A DNA stretch of 64,000 nt, from positions 13,899,001-13,963,000 of the forward strand of contig OZ005609.1 of the NCBI GenBank assembly GCA_963930655.1, read 5' to 3'. Below the pieces are notes generated by a model, which had not been told where the DNA came from, ran no database searches, and was given only the letters and a program-made list of their open reading frames with translations. The DNA comes from Myrica gale (lineage: Eukaryota > Streptophyta > Magnoliopsida > Fagales > Myricaceae). Shown one piece after another: positions 1 to 11,770 of the stretch. Numbering within the stretch: position 1 is the stretch's first letter; the number at the start of each line of letters is the position of its first letter. Both the position numbers and the translations under genes were made by a program.

Positions 1-1008
1 GTATGAGTTGGCTCTTCTTGAACTGGTTGTGGTTCAAGATAATCAATTTGATCTTTCCTAAACACAAACAATCTTTCTCCAGAAGGAGAAGATTTAGTCA
101 ACTCTTGTGCTTCTTTAAATTCAATCTTTTGGGAATTTGCACTAGGTTCAATATCCTCTAAAAACTTAGCATTTCCTGATTCAACAATCTTAGTATTATG
201 TGTAGGACAATAAAATCTAAATCCTTTGGAGTTTACTGGATAACCCAATAAAAAAATCCGCTGGTTGTCTTTGGATCTTATTTCTTTATATTCGGATCGT
301 AAATCCTCACTTCAGCAGGACAACCTCATATGTGTAAGTGATTTAAACTAGGTTTTCATCCATTCCATAACTCAAAAGGTGTCTTTGGGACAACATTGGA
401 TGAAACCCTGTTTAAGATATACACAACAGTTTTTAAGGCTTCACTCCATAGATGCAGAGGGAGACGAGAATTACTAAGCATATTCCTTAGCATATTCCTT
501 CTTTTTGCAATACCATTTTGTTGTGGTGTACCAGACATTGTGTATTGAACAACAATGCTTTCATTTTCAAGGAATTTCGCAAATGAATCACTCATTTGTC
601 CTTTTTTGTGTACCTTCCATAATATTCTCCACCTTCTATAAGATCTTACGATCTTGATTTTCATTTCCTTTTGGTTCTTTACTTCTGCCTTATAAGTCTT
701 AAAGGCATTCAACGCCTCAGACTTTTCATCAATAAGGTAAAGATACATGAAACGAGAATGATCATCTATGAATGAGATAAAATATCTCTGACCATTGAAA
801 CATGGAGTAGGAAAACGTCTACAGAGATCAGTGTGTATGATCTCTAGAATCTTAGAACTCATTTTGGCACCTTTAGTGTACTTGTTAGTCTGCTTTCCCT
901 TTATGCAGTCTATACAAGTGCTTAGGTCAGTAAAATCAAGAGGAAAATTCTCCGTAAATTCTCCGTACTTGTGGCCTACGAAAATTTTATTGTTAATACA
1001 AAATTAAT
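1..1008 (-). mobile_element. Ty1/copia retrotransposon fragment (integrase region)
   Basis: Read on the minus strand this is pol of a copia-type LTR retrotransposon. The longest open stretch (356-862) has an integrase core with the motifs [12 protein letters not shown] and [13 protein letters not shown]. Nearer base 1 comes the linker between integrase and reverse transcriptase, including HLHIWGCPAEVRIYDP. The element runs off the window start, so its far part and that LTR are not visible, and the homology stops near 1008. It is a broken fossil with a few breaks. Family assignment is firm; lineage is not. Confidence 0.9.
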
Positions 1009-2229
1009 TATTTTAATCTAACTAAGTCATAAAATTAAAAACCTCCCTGCGGGGATAAGTAATCAATTTTATAATTTAGTTACCATACGGATATTAATAT
1101 TCTTTATGAAGTTCATATATTAATCTTGATGCAATCATCAATATAAAATTGGGATGTTGTGGCTCTCCGAAAATTATTATGATAATTACGACTTCATCAA
1201 TATCCGTCAACTTTATAGATGTCTAATCTTAATCTAAGAATAAAAAATGAACCAATATTCAAGGTGGGACAATAGTATTTTCTAAAACACAAGCAGGTCC
1301 CAAATAAGTAAGGTAGGTCTGAGGACCTTTAAATACCAAGACTTGTCTTAGCCAGAACTGTCCCTGACCTGTATTCTTCGATCATACCCCATATTCCCAC
1401 CAACCTTAGTAGGTTCATTTAATCATGCTTGGTCTAAGCATCAAACATTTTTATGCATGATCAACATATCTATATATTTAGATTTTAACATAATAAATCA
1501 AGCATAAAAAATAAACTTAATATTTCCAGAATTGAATCAATTAAACATTGAACATCAAAATAATTCTAGAAATTAATGCAAGCATAAGAGTAAACTAATA
1601 TTTCTAGAATTGAATCAATTGAATATCAAAAGAAATCTAGAAATTAATGCAACACAAAACATACGGCAGGAGGTTTTTTTAAAAATATTAAAATAATATG
1701 CCGGTCTGGCCGAGTCTTACCGGACCGACGGAAAATACCAGCGGCCCGCCCATGCGGTCAACAACAACCAACCTACATGGCCTGTTCCAGCGGGCCTCAA
1801 GGCCCTTGGACTAACCCAATGGTCAGCCCACAAGGGTTAAGGCCTGTACAATTGGGCTGGTTTAGACCCAGCCCAATAAAAGAGTCTGTTGGAAAGGTAG
1901 GGATTCCTACCCGGAAAACCGGGTCTATGACTCGGAAAAACTTTAGACAGACCCGAAGGTCTGTGTCCCCTACGACGATAACTATCACCGCAGCACCTGA
2001 GCCATGCGTCCCTGGGGATGCCGCCACCGGCGACGAGAGGGTCGTGATCCTCTCGTCACCGACTGTCCAAACTGCCACTGGTGGTGGGGCAAAAATCAGA
2101 GCAAAACACCGATAGCTCTACTTGTCTGTCCTCATTATACAAAACACCAGATCTCAGAGCAACCGTCCACACTCAACAACCGCCACAAATAACCAACAAC
2201 CACCAAAACTCAGAGCAACCATCCACAAT
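1009..2229. other. Unassigned stretch with a small tandem duplication
   Basis: No gene is recognised. 1009-1680 is AT-rich; 1680-2110 is richer in G and C, with open frames on both strands that show no recognisable protein. The sequence directly follows the copia fragment and could be a non-coding part or LTR of that element, but no matching second LTR was found. Confidence 0.4.
1500..1652. repeat. Two-copy tandem repeat, about 75 bp unit
   Basis: Two adjacent imperfect copies (about 1500-1579 and 1580-1652) each begin AAGCATAA, contain AGAATTGAATCAATT and end AGAAATTAATGC. They differ by several substitutions and a deletion of about 9 bp. Confidence 0.75.
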
Positions 2230-2244
2230 CAACCACTAAAAGAG

Positions 2245-2475
2245 AGAGAGAGGAAATATTTAAATCTGGAAAAAAAAGCCAATATAAAAGATTTGGGTAG
2301 TCTTTGATCATTTTCAAATCTGTAAAATTGTAAATAACGAGAGAGAGAGAGGAAATTTACCTTGTGGCCGTGTGACATAGAGAGAGAGAGTCTGAGAGAG
2401 GGGGCGTGGCTGCTTGAGAGAGAAAGAGAGAGGGCGTGAGAGAGACTGAGAGAGAGAAAGAGAGAGTCGCCGACG
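2245..2475. repeat. GA-rich low-complexity tract
   Basis: Repeated runs of GAGAGA lie at 2245-2255, 2340-2350, 2380-2400 and 2415-2465. They create long open frames rich in Ser and Leu on the minus strand that are not credible proteins. Such CT/GA tracts are common in plant 5' leaders, but no linked coding exon is seen. Confidence 0.7.
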
Positions 2476-3224
2476 GGGGTGTGGGGCGGTGGGGATTTCA
2501 CTTTTGAGGAAATGGGTGTGTGTGAAGCTTGAAGGAGGGGGGTGTCGGAGGGAAAAAACCAATAAAAAGGGGAAATGGGGGGTGACATGACCCACTTAAT
2601 ATTAAAAAAATGTGAAATGCGTAGACTACCATTGATTCGATGCGGTTCGATCCATTGGGTACCCAAAAACCTTGGGCCGAACCGTCCTAGTCGATCCTGG
2701 AAAAAACAGGGCCGACCTTCGAATCGGGTTGGCCCAAAATCGACTGACCTAGTCGGCTTCAGGCTGATTTTGGTTGGTCCGCTCGGTTTTGGCCTACTCC
2801 TGAACGACTCTAGTTGGAGTTTGTGAAAAATGTGAACATAGATGATTTGAATTAATTTTTTATATTTATTTGAGGTGAAAATGAATAATTTGACGGAGAG
2901 ATAAAAAAAAATTGTAGTTATTAGGCCAAAATTTTGGGTGCCCAAATTAGTCATTTGATTGGATTCTTCCCATACAAAACCAACTGGCTCCCCTTTTAGC
3001 GAATGCGCTGCGTTGGCTCGATTCTTTGATTTTTGTAGTTCTCATTCAAGGGATATTTTCCCTTGCGACACCCTGAACTTGTAATTATTAACCAGTTGAA
3101 TGAAGTATCGGTTAACCAGGAAAAAAAACAATAACAGGTAGGTGCATTTTTCCTTTAACCTTTTTTTCTCATGAGTTAAACATAAAGGTAACTCGGACGA
3201 ATAAGGTTTAAAAAATGCCTAAAC
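2476..3224. other. No recognisable feature
   Basis: 2640-2820 contains a repetitive stretch full of TTGGCC/GGTCC/TCGGT-like words, probably an old repeat. Nothing coding or structural is recognised in the rest. Confidence 0.4.
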
Positions 3225-3447
3225 CATTAGGTGAGAGCTACCTTATTGGTCTAGACGTTCATCGCAAGGTAGCATCCCTTTAGGTGGTGCATACAGGACA
3301 AAAGCTCTACAATCTACGTGTGCGGTAAGTTTTAGACTCGCCCAGCAGGCATAGTGACTCGAACTTACACCCAAGCACCCAAACGTGATACGTCGGTGTA
3401 CTTGTATACTTGGAGGTCTTGCTTCCAAACCATTGAGCTAGCACATC
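3225..3447 (-). mobile_element. tRNA-derived SINE
   Basis: On the minus strand the element opens with a pol III A box, TAGCTCAATGG (plus 3430-3440), followed about 65 bp later by a B box, GTTCGAGTC (plus 3356-3364). This spacing and order are those of a tRNA-like SINE head. The remaining ~130 bp would be the tRNA-unrelated body. It is not a functional tRNA because no cloverleaf can be drawn. The exact 3' end is unclear. Confidence 0.75.
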
Positions 3448-3999
3448 AAATAACCTAAACGTTCGTAGAAGATATGAGATGTTAAATTGTGACATGAGTT
3501 AGATGGACTTGTTAGATTATACGGATGGAGATGCAAATAAACCGACCACGACTTAGATGGACTGACTTATAGTGTAATTAAATTAGTTGAAAAATTAAGT
3601 TCGAACAAAACTTTAAGCTCGTTTATTAAATAAGCTAGTACTTCTTAATCTTGTTAAATCTCAAGTTTCAACCTTGGAAACGTGGAACTCCTACCAAGTG
3701 ATAATATTAATTCTTAAAATTCAGGAACATGACTTGTTCCATTGCTATCGTCGAGCTGGGACATGATGTTGAAATACTTGGACTACTTTTGATGATTGCA
3801 TCAGAATTAATGTGTCAATTTAAAGAACTTAAAATAGGATGCTTACCTTTAGATATCCTATCTTTAAAATCATTAGTATGTTTTACCATAAATGTTAGTC
3901 TAAAGTTGATAAGTTCTAATTTTTCTCATAAAAATGGTGGTGCGTTATTTATTACGCAACACATCACAAATATTTCCTTATAATTTTTTTTTCTGAAAT
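3448..3999. other. No recognisable feature
   Basis: AT-rich. A short open frame at 3729-3983 shows no domain or codon pattern that would support a gene. Confidence 0.4.
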
Positions 4000-4328
4000 C
4001 AAACTCATCGTATTACTGAGAACTAAAAGGAAGCATAGTTCACATCACAGTTCAAAATAAGAAAATGAATAAAAAAATATCCAAAAATCCAGAAACAGAA
4101 GTGCGAGCCATCCACTGCACCAGAAGATGAGCCGGTTGATTGAGTCTTCTAGACACCCAGTGTAAGGACCAGGAGGATTGAGCTTTAAAAACCTAGCGGA
4201 GAGTGAGCACCATATCTTCGGTCTCCAGCGAGGAGGAAGATGAGAGTTGCCTAGATCCAGCGAGAGAAGCTTGGAGTTAGTCTCAAAAGAAACACACAAT
4301 CAATACAATTACAGTAAGTAGTAAGTGT
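4000..4328 (-). mobile_element. LINE 3' remnant (end of RNase H domain)
   Basis: One minus-strand frame reads RRLNQPAHLLVQWMARTS, which resembles the C-terminal RNase H segment of plant LINE ORF2 (the pattern R-x-x-N-x-x-A-H-x-L-x-x-W). It ends with a stop and an A-rich stretch at 3980-3995. It abuts the gypsy relic starting at 4334. A LINE reverse transcriptase piece lies on the other side of that relic (11204-11770), so both may derive from one LINE, though the middle would then be missing. Confidence 0.5.
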
Positions 4329-6844
4329 ATCACTGTGATGCCCCTCACCTTTTGAGGTGTATCTATGATGTTTGCTATAAATATTTTTCAAAAAATATGC
4401 ACTTTGAGATTAGTCTTGATTTCCTAAATTTCTAAATTCATTAGCACTTTAGATTTACATTTTTGCTTCATTAAATTCCTCATGTGATTTATCCCTTTAA
4501 TTTTTATATTATTGCATTATTTCAATTAATTTCATGTCTTTAATTTTCCGTTCAAGTTTCTAAATTGATTTACGACATTCATTTTAACCAATAATCGTTT
4601 GAAAACAAGTCTTCCGCTAAATAAATTCGAGAGTATGTAAGCGATCCTAAGAGTTTTTATCGTGCAATAATCCCTGAATTTTGTTTATGTCATTATTATA
4701 TGCAAGCCGAAGGGTAAGTACCAGCACAATGTGTGACAAATGACATTAAAGGATGGTTAGGGTTGAATCCTGATGTTTATATGGATGATCTCTTTTGCTC
4801 TCTATTATATGTGATTAATGATGTTTGTTTAGAGCCTACGGATATGATTCCATAGACTCTTTGAATGGAATTTTAGTTAAAGTAATGGTATAGGGCTGGA
4901 TTTTGTAGACCTCCGAAGGAATTTGTCTCAAGGTTTTGATTTTAATTGAAGTCAGAAGGTCAAATTTGCCTGAGGAATAGGTATTGATCTTTGTTCTATT
5001 ATTGCTTTGGATCCAAGTACAGTCGAGGTGATTATTGACTAGGATTTATAAATGCATATGAGACAGAGAGTTTATTAGATTGGCAGATTATTATTGGAGA
5101 GATTTAGTACAAGAAAGAACTCTAGTCAAAGTTTTGGGAGCAATTGTGGTATTTAGGACGCTTCATAAGAATCAATAATAGAGATGTAAGAAAAATTATC
5201 CCTAGTTGCTTGAATAATCGAGGACAATTGATGCTATGAGTAAATCTTTGAAGGATTCTCACGTATTCAAGGAATTATACGAATCTTTGAAATGATTTTT
5301 GATACATTAGATGAAGTCGAAAAGAAGAAGGTCGAGAACTCTGTGTTAAAGAGGAAGTTTGTACAACCTAAGTGTAGAGCCATTTGTAAGACTCCAAAGG
5401 CACTCTAGGTTGTGAATCGAATCTGTTGGAGAACCTTTAATTGTGAGATGTCAAATGTTGAGGATAATGAGTTTGATCCTGAAGAAGGGTCTGATATAGA
5501 CGAGGAAGAAACGGTAAAGAGCGACCCCGAGGTCGAAAAGGAAGAAATGCCCAAGAAAGAGTTAGTGAATTTTTTTTATTTATTTCTTAGACTTTGAAAA
5601 ACTCTTTACTTTTTGAAACTTATGCAATTCTGAGACGAAATTGATCTTAAGTGGGGGAGGATGTGATAACCATAACCTTTTGAGCTACTTTTGAAATCCC
5701 TGTGTTAAGGTTTTCCTTTAAATATTTTTAGTAAATGTGATCCTTTGGTACTTGTTTTATTTGCTTTAATTGTTAAATTCATGATGTTAGTGTTTTGATT
5801 AATATTTATCATTTAATTAATTGCTTATAGGATTTCTTTCCTTTAATTTTTAATCTTCGAATTGAGATCGCTATTTTTAGTGCAAATGCATGTGTTTAAA
5901 TTGTCTAATTGACTTGATTTTATTCTCTCTATTATTTTAAGTAATTATGTTTTTTGGTATTTGTTTAATTGCTTTGGTTTTCAAATTCGCGACTTTAGTA
6001 TTTTAATTTATTTTTTTAATTTAAAATGCGTATGTGCTTTTTTTTTTAAATTCTTAAATCTTTGCATTATTTCATTTAATTTCATGTGCTTAAATTTCTT
6101 ATTTGAGTTGAGTTTTGTTTCCTCAAATTTTTTAGATTGATTTAGATAATTTTGGATAGGGTCGAAATTCTTTTTTCTTGGTTAATATTTTAATTTCAGC
6201 TCTTGTTTTCATAATCTCTCTTTACTCATATTAATGTGATGTTATTTGTCTAATTTGATTTTATTATTTCAGGTATTGATTTTATTTGAACTTAATTAAT
6301 TTAAAATAACTTATTTATTTGCTAAAATGACTTATTTAATCGCATTTAAATTTCAATTAGGTCTAGGGTTGTTAAAGGTAGACTTGGGCCTATGGAAACA
6401 AGTTGGGATGAAGCTCATTAGTGCATGAAAGCCCAAAACCCGCCTAAGCCACTCTACATGCTCTTGGTCGGCTAACTTAGCGAAGATTTGGTTGACTTAG
6501 TGAAGATTTTGTAAATCTTATTTTGTTGGTTATGTATCAAAAACTCTTGTTCTTATGTGGAAAGATTCAATGAATGTGATTAATCTTTTGTCTCCATAAT
6601 CATTAGATCTCCATAAATATAGCATGCCCCTAATTACTTAGCTAGAATAAAGACAAATAAACGAAGATGTAAAAGCACATGAGACTCACGACAGTGCTCA
6701 TTGTCGTGAGTTAAGAGAGAGAAAAAAAGGGGAGAGAAGAGAATGAAGAGATAAGTTATGAGGAGAGTGAGAGAGAGGAAAGAGAAGAGAGAAGTAATGA
6801 AGAGAAAGACAAGACATTTAAGCCTTATGTGCAACTCATGGACG

Positions 6845-6869
6845 TCATTTGTGTTTTAGCTGTGCATAA

Positions 6870-6901
<32 letters not shown>

Positions 6902-6905
6902 AGGA
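6845..6905. repeat. GA microsatellite
   Basis: Alternating GA runs between about 6868 and 6902, inside a purine-rich stretch that begins near 6710. Confidence 0.85.
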
Positions 6906-9244
6906 AAGGAAGAAAAGAGAGGATCGACCAAGAAAAATAGAAGAAAATGAAGAGGAAGAAGAATAAAATGAAAGAGGAAAACAACAGCTTGCATTCAAGT
7001 ATGTGTAAGGGCTAGTTTTTATTCATATTTGGTTGGGAAAATATGGGTTTGAGCTTGTTTTGGTTGCTGTCAATGTGAAATCTTTGTTTCCTATGTTGGT
7101 TTCAATGGAAAATATGTTCAACTTAGTTTTTTTCATGGTACAAAGTGTAGATGATAGTTGCATGTGAATATCTGTGTTAATGACGATTTTGACATGCTTT
7201 TGTTGAGAAAATTTGTGATGAAAGGGTTCTAATGTGGACCGAATGACAAAGGATGGATTTTCTGGTTTAAATGGTAGATCAAGGCCATGGAAATGAAGCC
7301 AAAAGGGCTTGAGTTGAAGTATTGAAGCAAAATGTCAAAGTGTGTATTGTTTTGATGATTTTGAAGAAAGTTATGAGGTTACATGTGATTTTGTTACTGA
7401 TCTATATTTTAATGCATGTTGTGATTATATTGTTTCAGTTATGATGACTTAAATCATTAGATCTAAATATTTTAGCACATGAACATCACATGTAATGGAA
7501 ACATTAGGACTTTTTAATGAAAATAGAGCACTGTCCAAAACGCCCCATGAAAACCATGGATTGTTTTTTAATGAAAATTAGTAGATGTGTAGTATATGGT
7601 TACAATAGGTCCCAGTAAAAATTTCAGCTCAATCGAAGGTCGAAAAGGGTAAAAAATGCCCTAGATATCTCTAAGAACAATTTCGGTATTTCACACAAAA
7701 TGTTAGTGTAAAAAGGTCCAAACGAGAAAAATAACTTTATTTTTGTGTAGAGCATAAAAAATAAATGGGAAAGCCCAAATTTGAGTCCAAACCTAGTAGA
7801 ATTAGAGGCTCAAATCACAAAACTCGTTTAGCGGCCTAAATGGAATTTAGGCCCGTTAACCCTAAACAAACTCATGACACTTTGAAACTTTTGGGATAGG
7901 CCCAGTACGGTTTGAGGAGACCGAATAAGTATTCATTTGGAGATCTGAGGCATGATTAATATTTAATTATAAATTTCATGTTTAATTATTTAATTAGTAT
8001 TATAAAATGATGGCCTAAAACGCCAGTGCCTAAACATGGAATCTTGATCTTTCATATTTAATGCTTGTATGTTAGTTTTATGACATTTATGTTGTGAGTT
8101 TTGGTTGGTGACATATTGGTTAATGAAATTGCATGTTTTATATGGATTTGATGATGACAAGAGCTTGTAAATGATGCTCAATGGTTAAAATTGTTATGAC
8201 AGTGCCCTAAGAATGCCAAAATGAGTAGAAAGACTATGGATTGTCAAAGAAACGAAAAGGGAACACATGCATGAGATGCATTCTAAGGAAATGGAAAGAA
8301 AATGGAACAGAATGGCTTCCAAAGAAGTTTGATGATTGTTGTTTGGTTCTTGATGATGATCTGGTGTTTTCATTTGGTATTTGATGAATTAAATGATTAA
8401 TAGATGTGTTTTTTTAATTCTAATTTAGTATTTTAAATTTAGTTTGTGGATATAATTTCTAAAATTTGCATTTTGATTATTAATGCATTGAAATGACGAG
8501 TACTTTATTAATTTATGTTTTTAAGTTAGATCATGGGGTGTTTGATGTGTACATTGCACGTGAATAATATTCATGCATTAAATTGCATTCACTTCATAAG
8601 AGGAAAGAGTGACGGTACCGGACACATGTTAGGAGAGTGTAACTCCCTCACTACAGGGAGTGGGTGGACTCCTTCACTACATCACCATTTAGTCATCAGT
8701 GCATTCCAAGACTCTGAACCGCTCCCCGATATCGAAAATTCAATTCTCAGCTGAAACTGGATAAGTCTTGCAGTTAAAACTGCCTGGATACTGATGGTTA
8801 ATCTAGTCAAAGGAACACCCTTCAATCCATTCCTCACTGCGATTGAGGTTCTGGTTCATTTGCTGAGCCATGAAACCCGCCAAATTCTGGATAACTTCTC
8901 CGCATTGAACTTGGGATTCGGTTGTTCCTGATCCCGATCCGGGCTTCCGCCTCCTACATTCTTAGTCATTACCTTCCCTGTGAATTATAATTATATGAGC
9001 ATGCCCCCTCCCCGACCTTATTGAGTCAGAATGACTCACCTTTTTTATTCGCACGTGTGCTTGTTTTTAGTCTTTGAGCAAGAAGATGTACTATTACAAG
9101 ATTAACACCTACCTCAACGTGGGACTGTATGTAGTAGTCTTGAAGGTCCATATTTAGATCTTTGAAGACTTCCAAGTCATAGTGAAGCACGAGCCCCACT
9201 GGTTCGTAAAGGATTTTCCAACCCACAACATAGTTGGTCTCGGT

Positions 9245-10500
9245 TGATATTCCTAGGATTAAGGCAACCCAAGAGGGGGGGTGAATTGAGTTTCAAAAGT
9301 TTTTCGAAATTACCCCAAAGAATGTGTTTGCTAGTTACAAGTCTCACAAATGAGATAGATTGCAATAAAGAGTTAAACACAAGAGAAAACTTTAAAGCAA
9401 TAAACTAGTAGCACAAATAAAAGAGTTAAGGGAAGAGAAGCAAACACAATCTTTTAGGTGGTTCGGCAAGCCCGCCTACGTCCACCCCTCAAGCTCCTTT
9501 ACCGAGCCTTGAGATTTCTCCACTATTCTCCCTTCAACCAAGGGAAAGGTTTCCTTACACTTGAGCTTGAGAAAACCCTCTTCATGCCTCAAGAATGAGT
9601 TTGAGAACAAACCTCTCCAAACTCCTTCTTTCGATGAACAAACCTCACCGAAAGGATACAAGAGAATCACTCTCTTAGTAATGTGTGTGGTTGAACAAAA
9701 TTTCCCTCTAAAACTCCCTTGATGGAGTAGATATTACAATGAGAAATAACTAGCTCTTAGGCTTCACACAATAACAAGGATGTGAAAATGAAGATTATGT
9801 GTGAATGATGTTTGAATAAGGATTGGAAGGTTTTTGATCACTCTTAGCCTTTGCAAAAGGATTTTGGACGATTTTGTTGAGTTCCAAAGACGTGGGAATG
9901 GCTTTATATAGGCATCATGAGAAAAATAGCCGTTTATAGCAGTTAGAGTTATCTGTTAAAACGAGCCGGTCGACCGCTACATAAACCGGTCGACCACTTC
10001 AAGTTTACCGTTGTCCAACGGTCATATTGTCAGAAGCTTAACGACTCTTTAATAAATGCTACCGGTCGACCTCTACATGAACCGGTCGACCGCTTCAAGT
10101 TACCGTTACACAACTGTCATTTTGTCAAAAGCTTAACGTGTGTGTATTAAAAACTATCGGTCGACCGCTACACCAAGCGGTCGTAGGTCCGGTCGTCCGC
10201 TTCATTGAGCCGGTCGACCTCCTCAGCTTAAGCATGATCCGGTTGATTTAAAAACTCGATTTTAACCCACTTAAAATGCCCAATTTTACACTCTAACTTC
10301 TCATAAGTATATAAAAGGTTTGGAAGTATATTTGAGATATTTTGAAGCCATTAAAAAGGTTTTAATCTTTCAACAAACGTTAAAACGATTTATGCAAGTT
10401 TTGAAGACTTATGCATGTGTGTGATTGACATCCTTGTTAAAGATGAAGTCTTAGAGTGACAAATATTACCCTAGCATCTTGAGTCTTCACTTTAAGAGAA
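9245..10500 (-). mobile_element. Copia-type LTR with GTCGAC palindromes (nested)
   Basis: This belongs to the same LTR family as 34843-36095 and the fragment at 60745-61530, and it is more distantly related to the LTR at 43988. Shared marks are GGATTAAGGCAACCCAAGAG near the plus-strand left end, the phrase GGTTCGGCAAGCCCGCCTAC (9461-9480), and several CCGGTCGACCGC-type palindromes at 9963-10220. The right boundary is unclear because similarity to the 34843 copy stops near 10495. No internal coding region accompanies it, so it is a solo LTR or LTR fragment. Fossil. Confidence 0.7.
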
Positions 10501-11203
10501 CTTCCATTGAAGATGATGTTGCTTGATCGCTCCGTGCTCATTTTGGATCCGCTTTGCTTCAAACCTCAATTACTTCATCGGTTGGGTGGGAGCTCTACCC
10601 AAACCGACTATTCCCTTTTCGTTTCCCCACCCTCGCCAGCAGAGGACCCGTCGATCACGTTGATCGAATGCATTATTGACCTCGCCTTCGACACCGAGGA
10701 TGAGGATTAGGGGTTAGGGTTTTGTTTTGACACCCCTCTAGTTAGTTATTTCATTTTCTTCTGTTAGCAATGTGTCAACTTTTTTTATCCTTGAAACACG
10801 GTACCATAGGCTAGGTGAGCTATAAGAAGCTCATATTTTTGTAAATTTAGGTCTATATTGCTGTAGTCCTCTTGAATGACCCTCTTTTGTACTAAACTGT
10901 GTTCATTATAAGGAAATGATGTACATTTTCATGTTGTTTCGATTTTACCTATTTATCAAATTCCTTCAATTTCGTATTACTATTTTATTATTAATAATTT
11001 GCAATCTAAGTTATTATTAAGATTTTTTCCTAATTAAAGTGCAATTTATTCCGACTTATTATTCTGGTACGATTTCCCCTTTTTTGTTCAAGTTTCGAGG
11101 GCAATGAGCGATTCTAAGAGTTATCGTGCGGTAATCCTCGAATTGTGTGCATGCGATTCCTATACGCAAGCCGATGGGGTAAGTACTAACACGGGGCGTG
11201 ACA

Positions 11204-11770
11204 ATCATCCACACTTCTAGCCTCATGCTGGTTTTCTCTACAAAATAAAAATAGATAATCTGCAAAAAAGTAAATAAGTACCAAAGGGGCCCTCCGAGTA
11301 GCCCGAATTCCATGAAAAATTCCCAACTTCTCATGGTTCTTGAACGGACAAGTAATAACCTACGAAGCCAGGATAAAGAGAAAGGGAGATAATGAGTCTC
11401 CTTGTCTTAGGTCTCTACTTGGAGTGATTCTACCAAATTGACTACTACTGAGGAGAAGAGAGTACGATACAATCGATAAACACCGATAGATCAATTGTAT
11501 CCATCCTTGGCTGAAACCAAAACACTTCAATACCTGCAAAATAAAACTCCATGTCATTCTATCGTAAGCTTGAACCATGTCAAATTTTAATGCCATTAAG
11601 CCACTACGACTAGCTTTTATGTTTCCTAGAGTGAATTGACTTAGAGGCATAAATATAATTATCATGTATGATTTGCCCGGGGACAAATGCAGATTGTGTG
11701 GTAGAGATGAGCTTCGATAATACTGTCTTCAACCGATTAGCCATAAGTTTTGAAATTATTTTGTTGCATA
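11204..11770 (-). mobile_element. LINE ORF2 fragment (reverse transcriptase)
   Basis: Minus-strand frames read a plant L1-type reverse transcriptase. SAFVPGQ-like sequence lies near 11700, ALKFDMVQAYDRMTW near 11560, and RQGDSLSPFLFIL near 11400. A degraded counterpart of the FADD-L catalytic motif (FFADYLFLF) and HEARSV follow near 11230. The 11360-11686 stretch is open; the rest is in other frames. The piece ends against the gypsy LTR terminus at 11203. Confidence 0.9.

Larger units (their letters stand above)
4334..11203 (+). mobile_element. Ty3/gypsy-like LTR element relic
   Basis: A first LTR-like block (4334-4738) begins TGTGATGCCCC and ends in GTGTGACA. A short internal part (4739-5661) holds an acidic stretch (SDIDEEETVKSD) and ends in a polypurine tract, AAGTGGGGGAGGA. 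A second LTR begins TGTGATAACC at 5662. Matching LTR-end sequence (TACGCAAGCCGATGGGG to GGGCGTGACA) is found only at 11100-11203, so the second LTR appears distended by later insertions, including the LTR at 9245. The flanks are ATCAC (4329-4333) and ATCAT (11204-11208), an imperfect 5-bp duplication. No reverse transcriptase is visible. An old, broken fossil; the internal boundaries are uncertain. Confidence 0.55.

Noticed and set aside
2229-2954. 241-aa minus-strand ORF
   Set aside because: Mostly Ser/Leu runs from GA-rich low-complexity DNA; no domain, no codon structure.
3356-3440. Possible tRNA gene
   Set aside because: A and B boxes are present, but no cloverleaf or acceptor stem forms; a SINE explains it better.
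8765-8980. Possible gypsy gag fragment on the minus strand
   Set aside because: Short phrases such as MAQQMNQNLNRSEE are suggestive, but the frame is brief and no other gag motif is nearby; not listed as a separate element.
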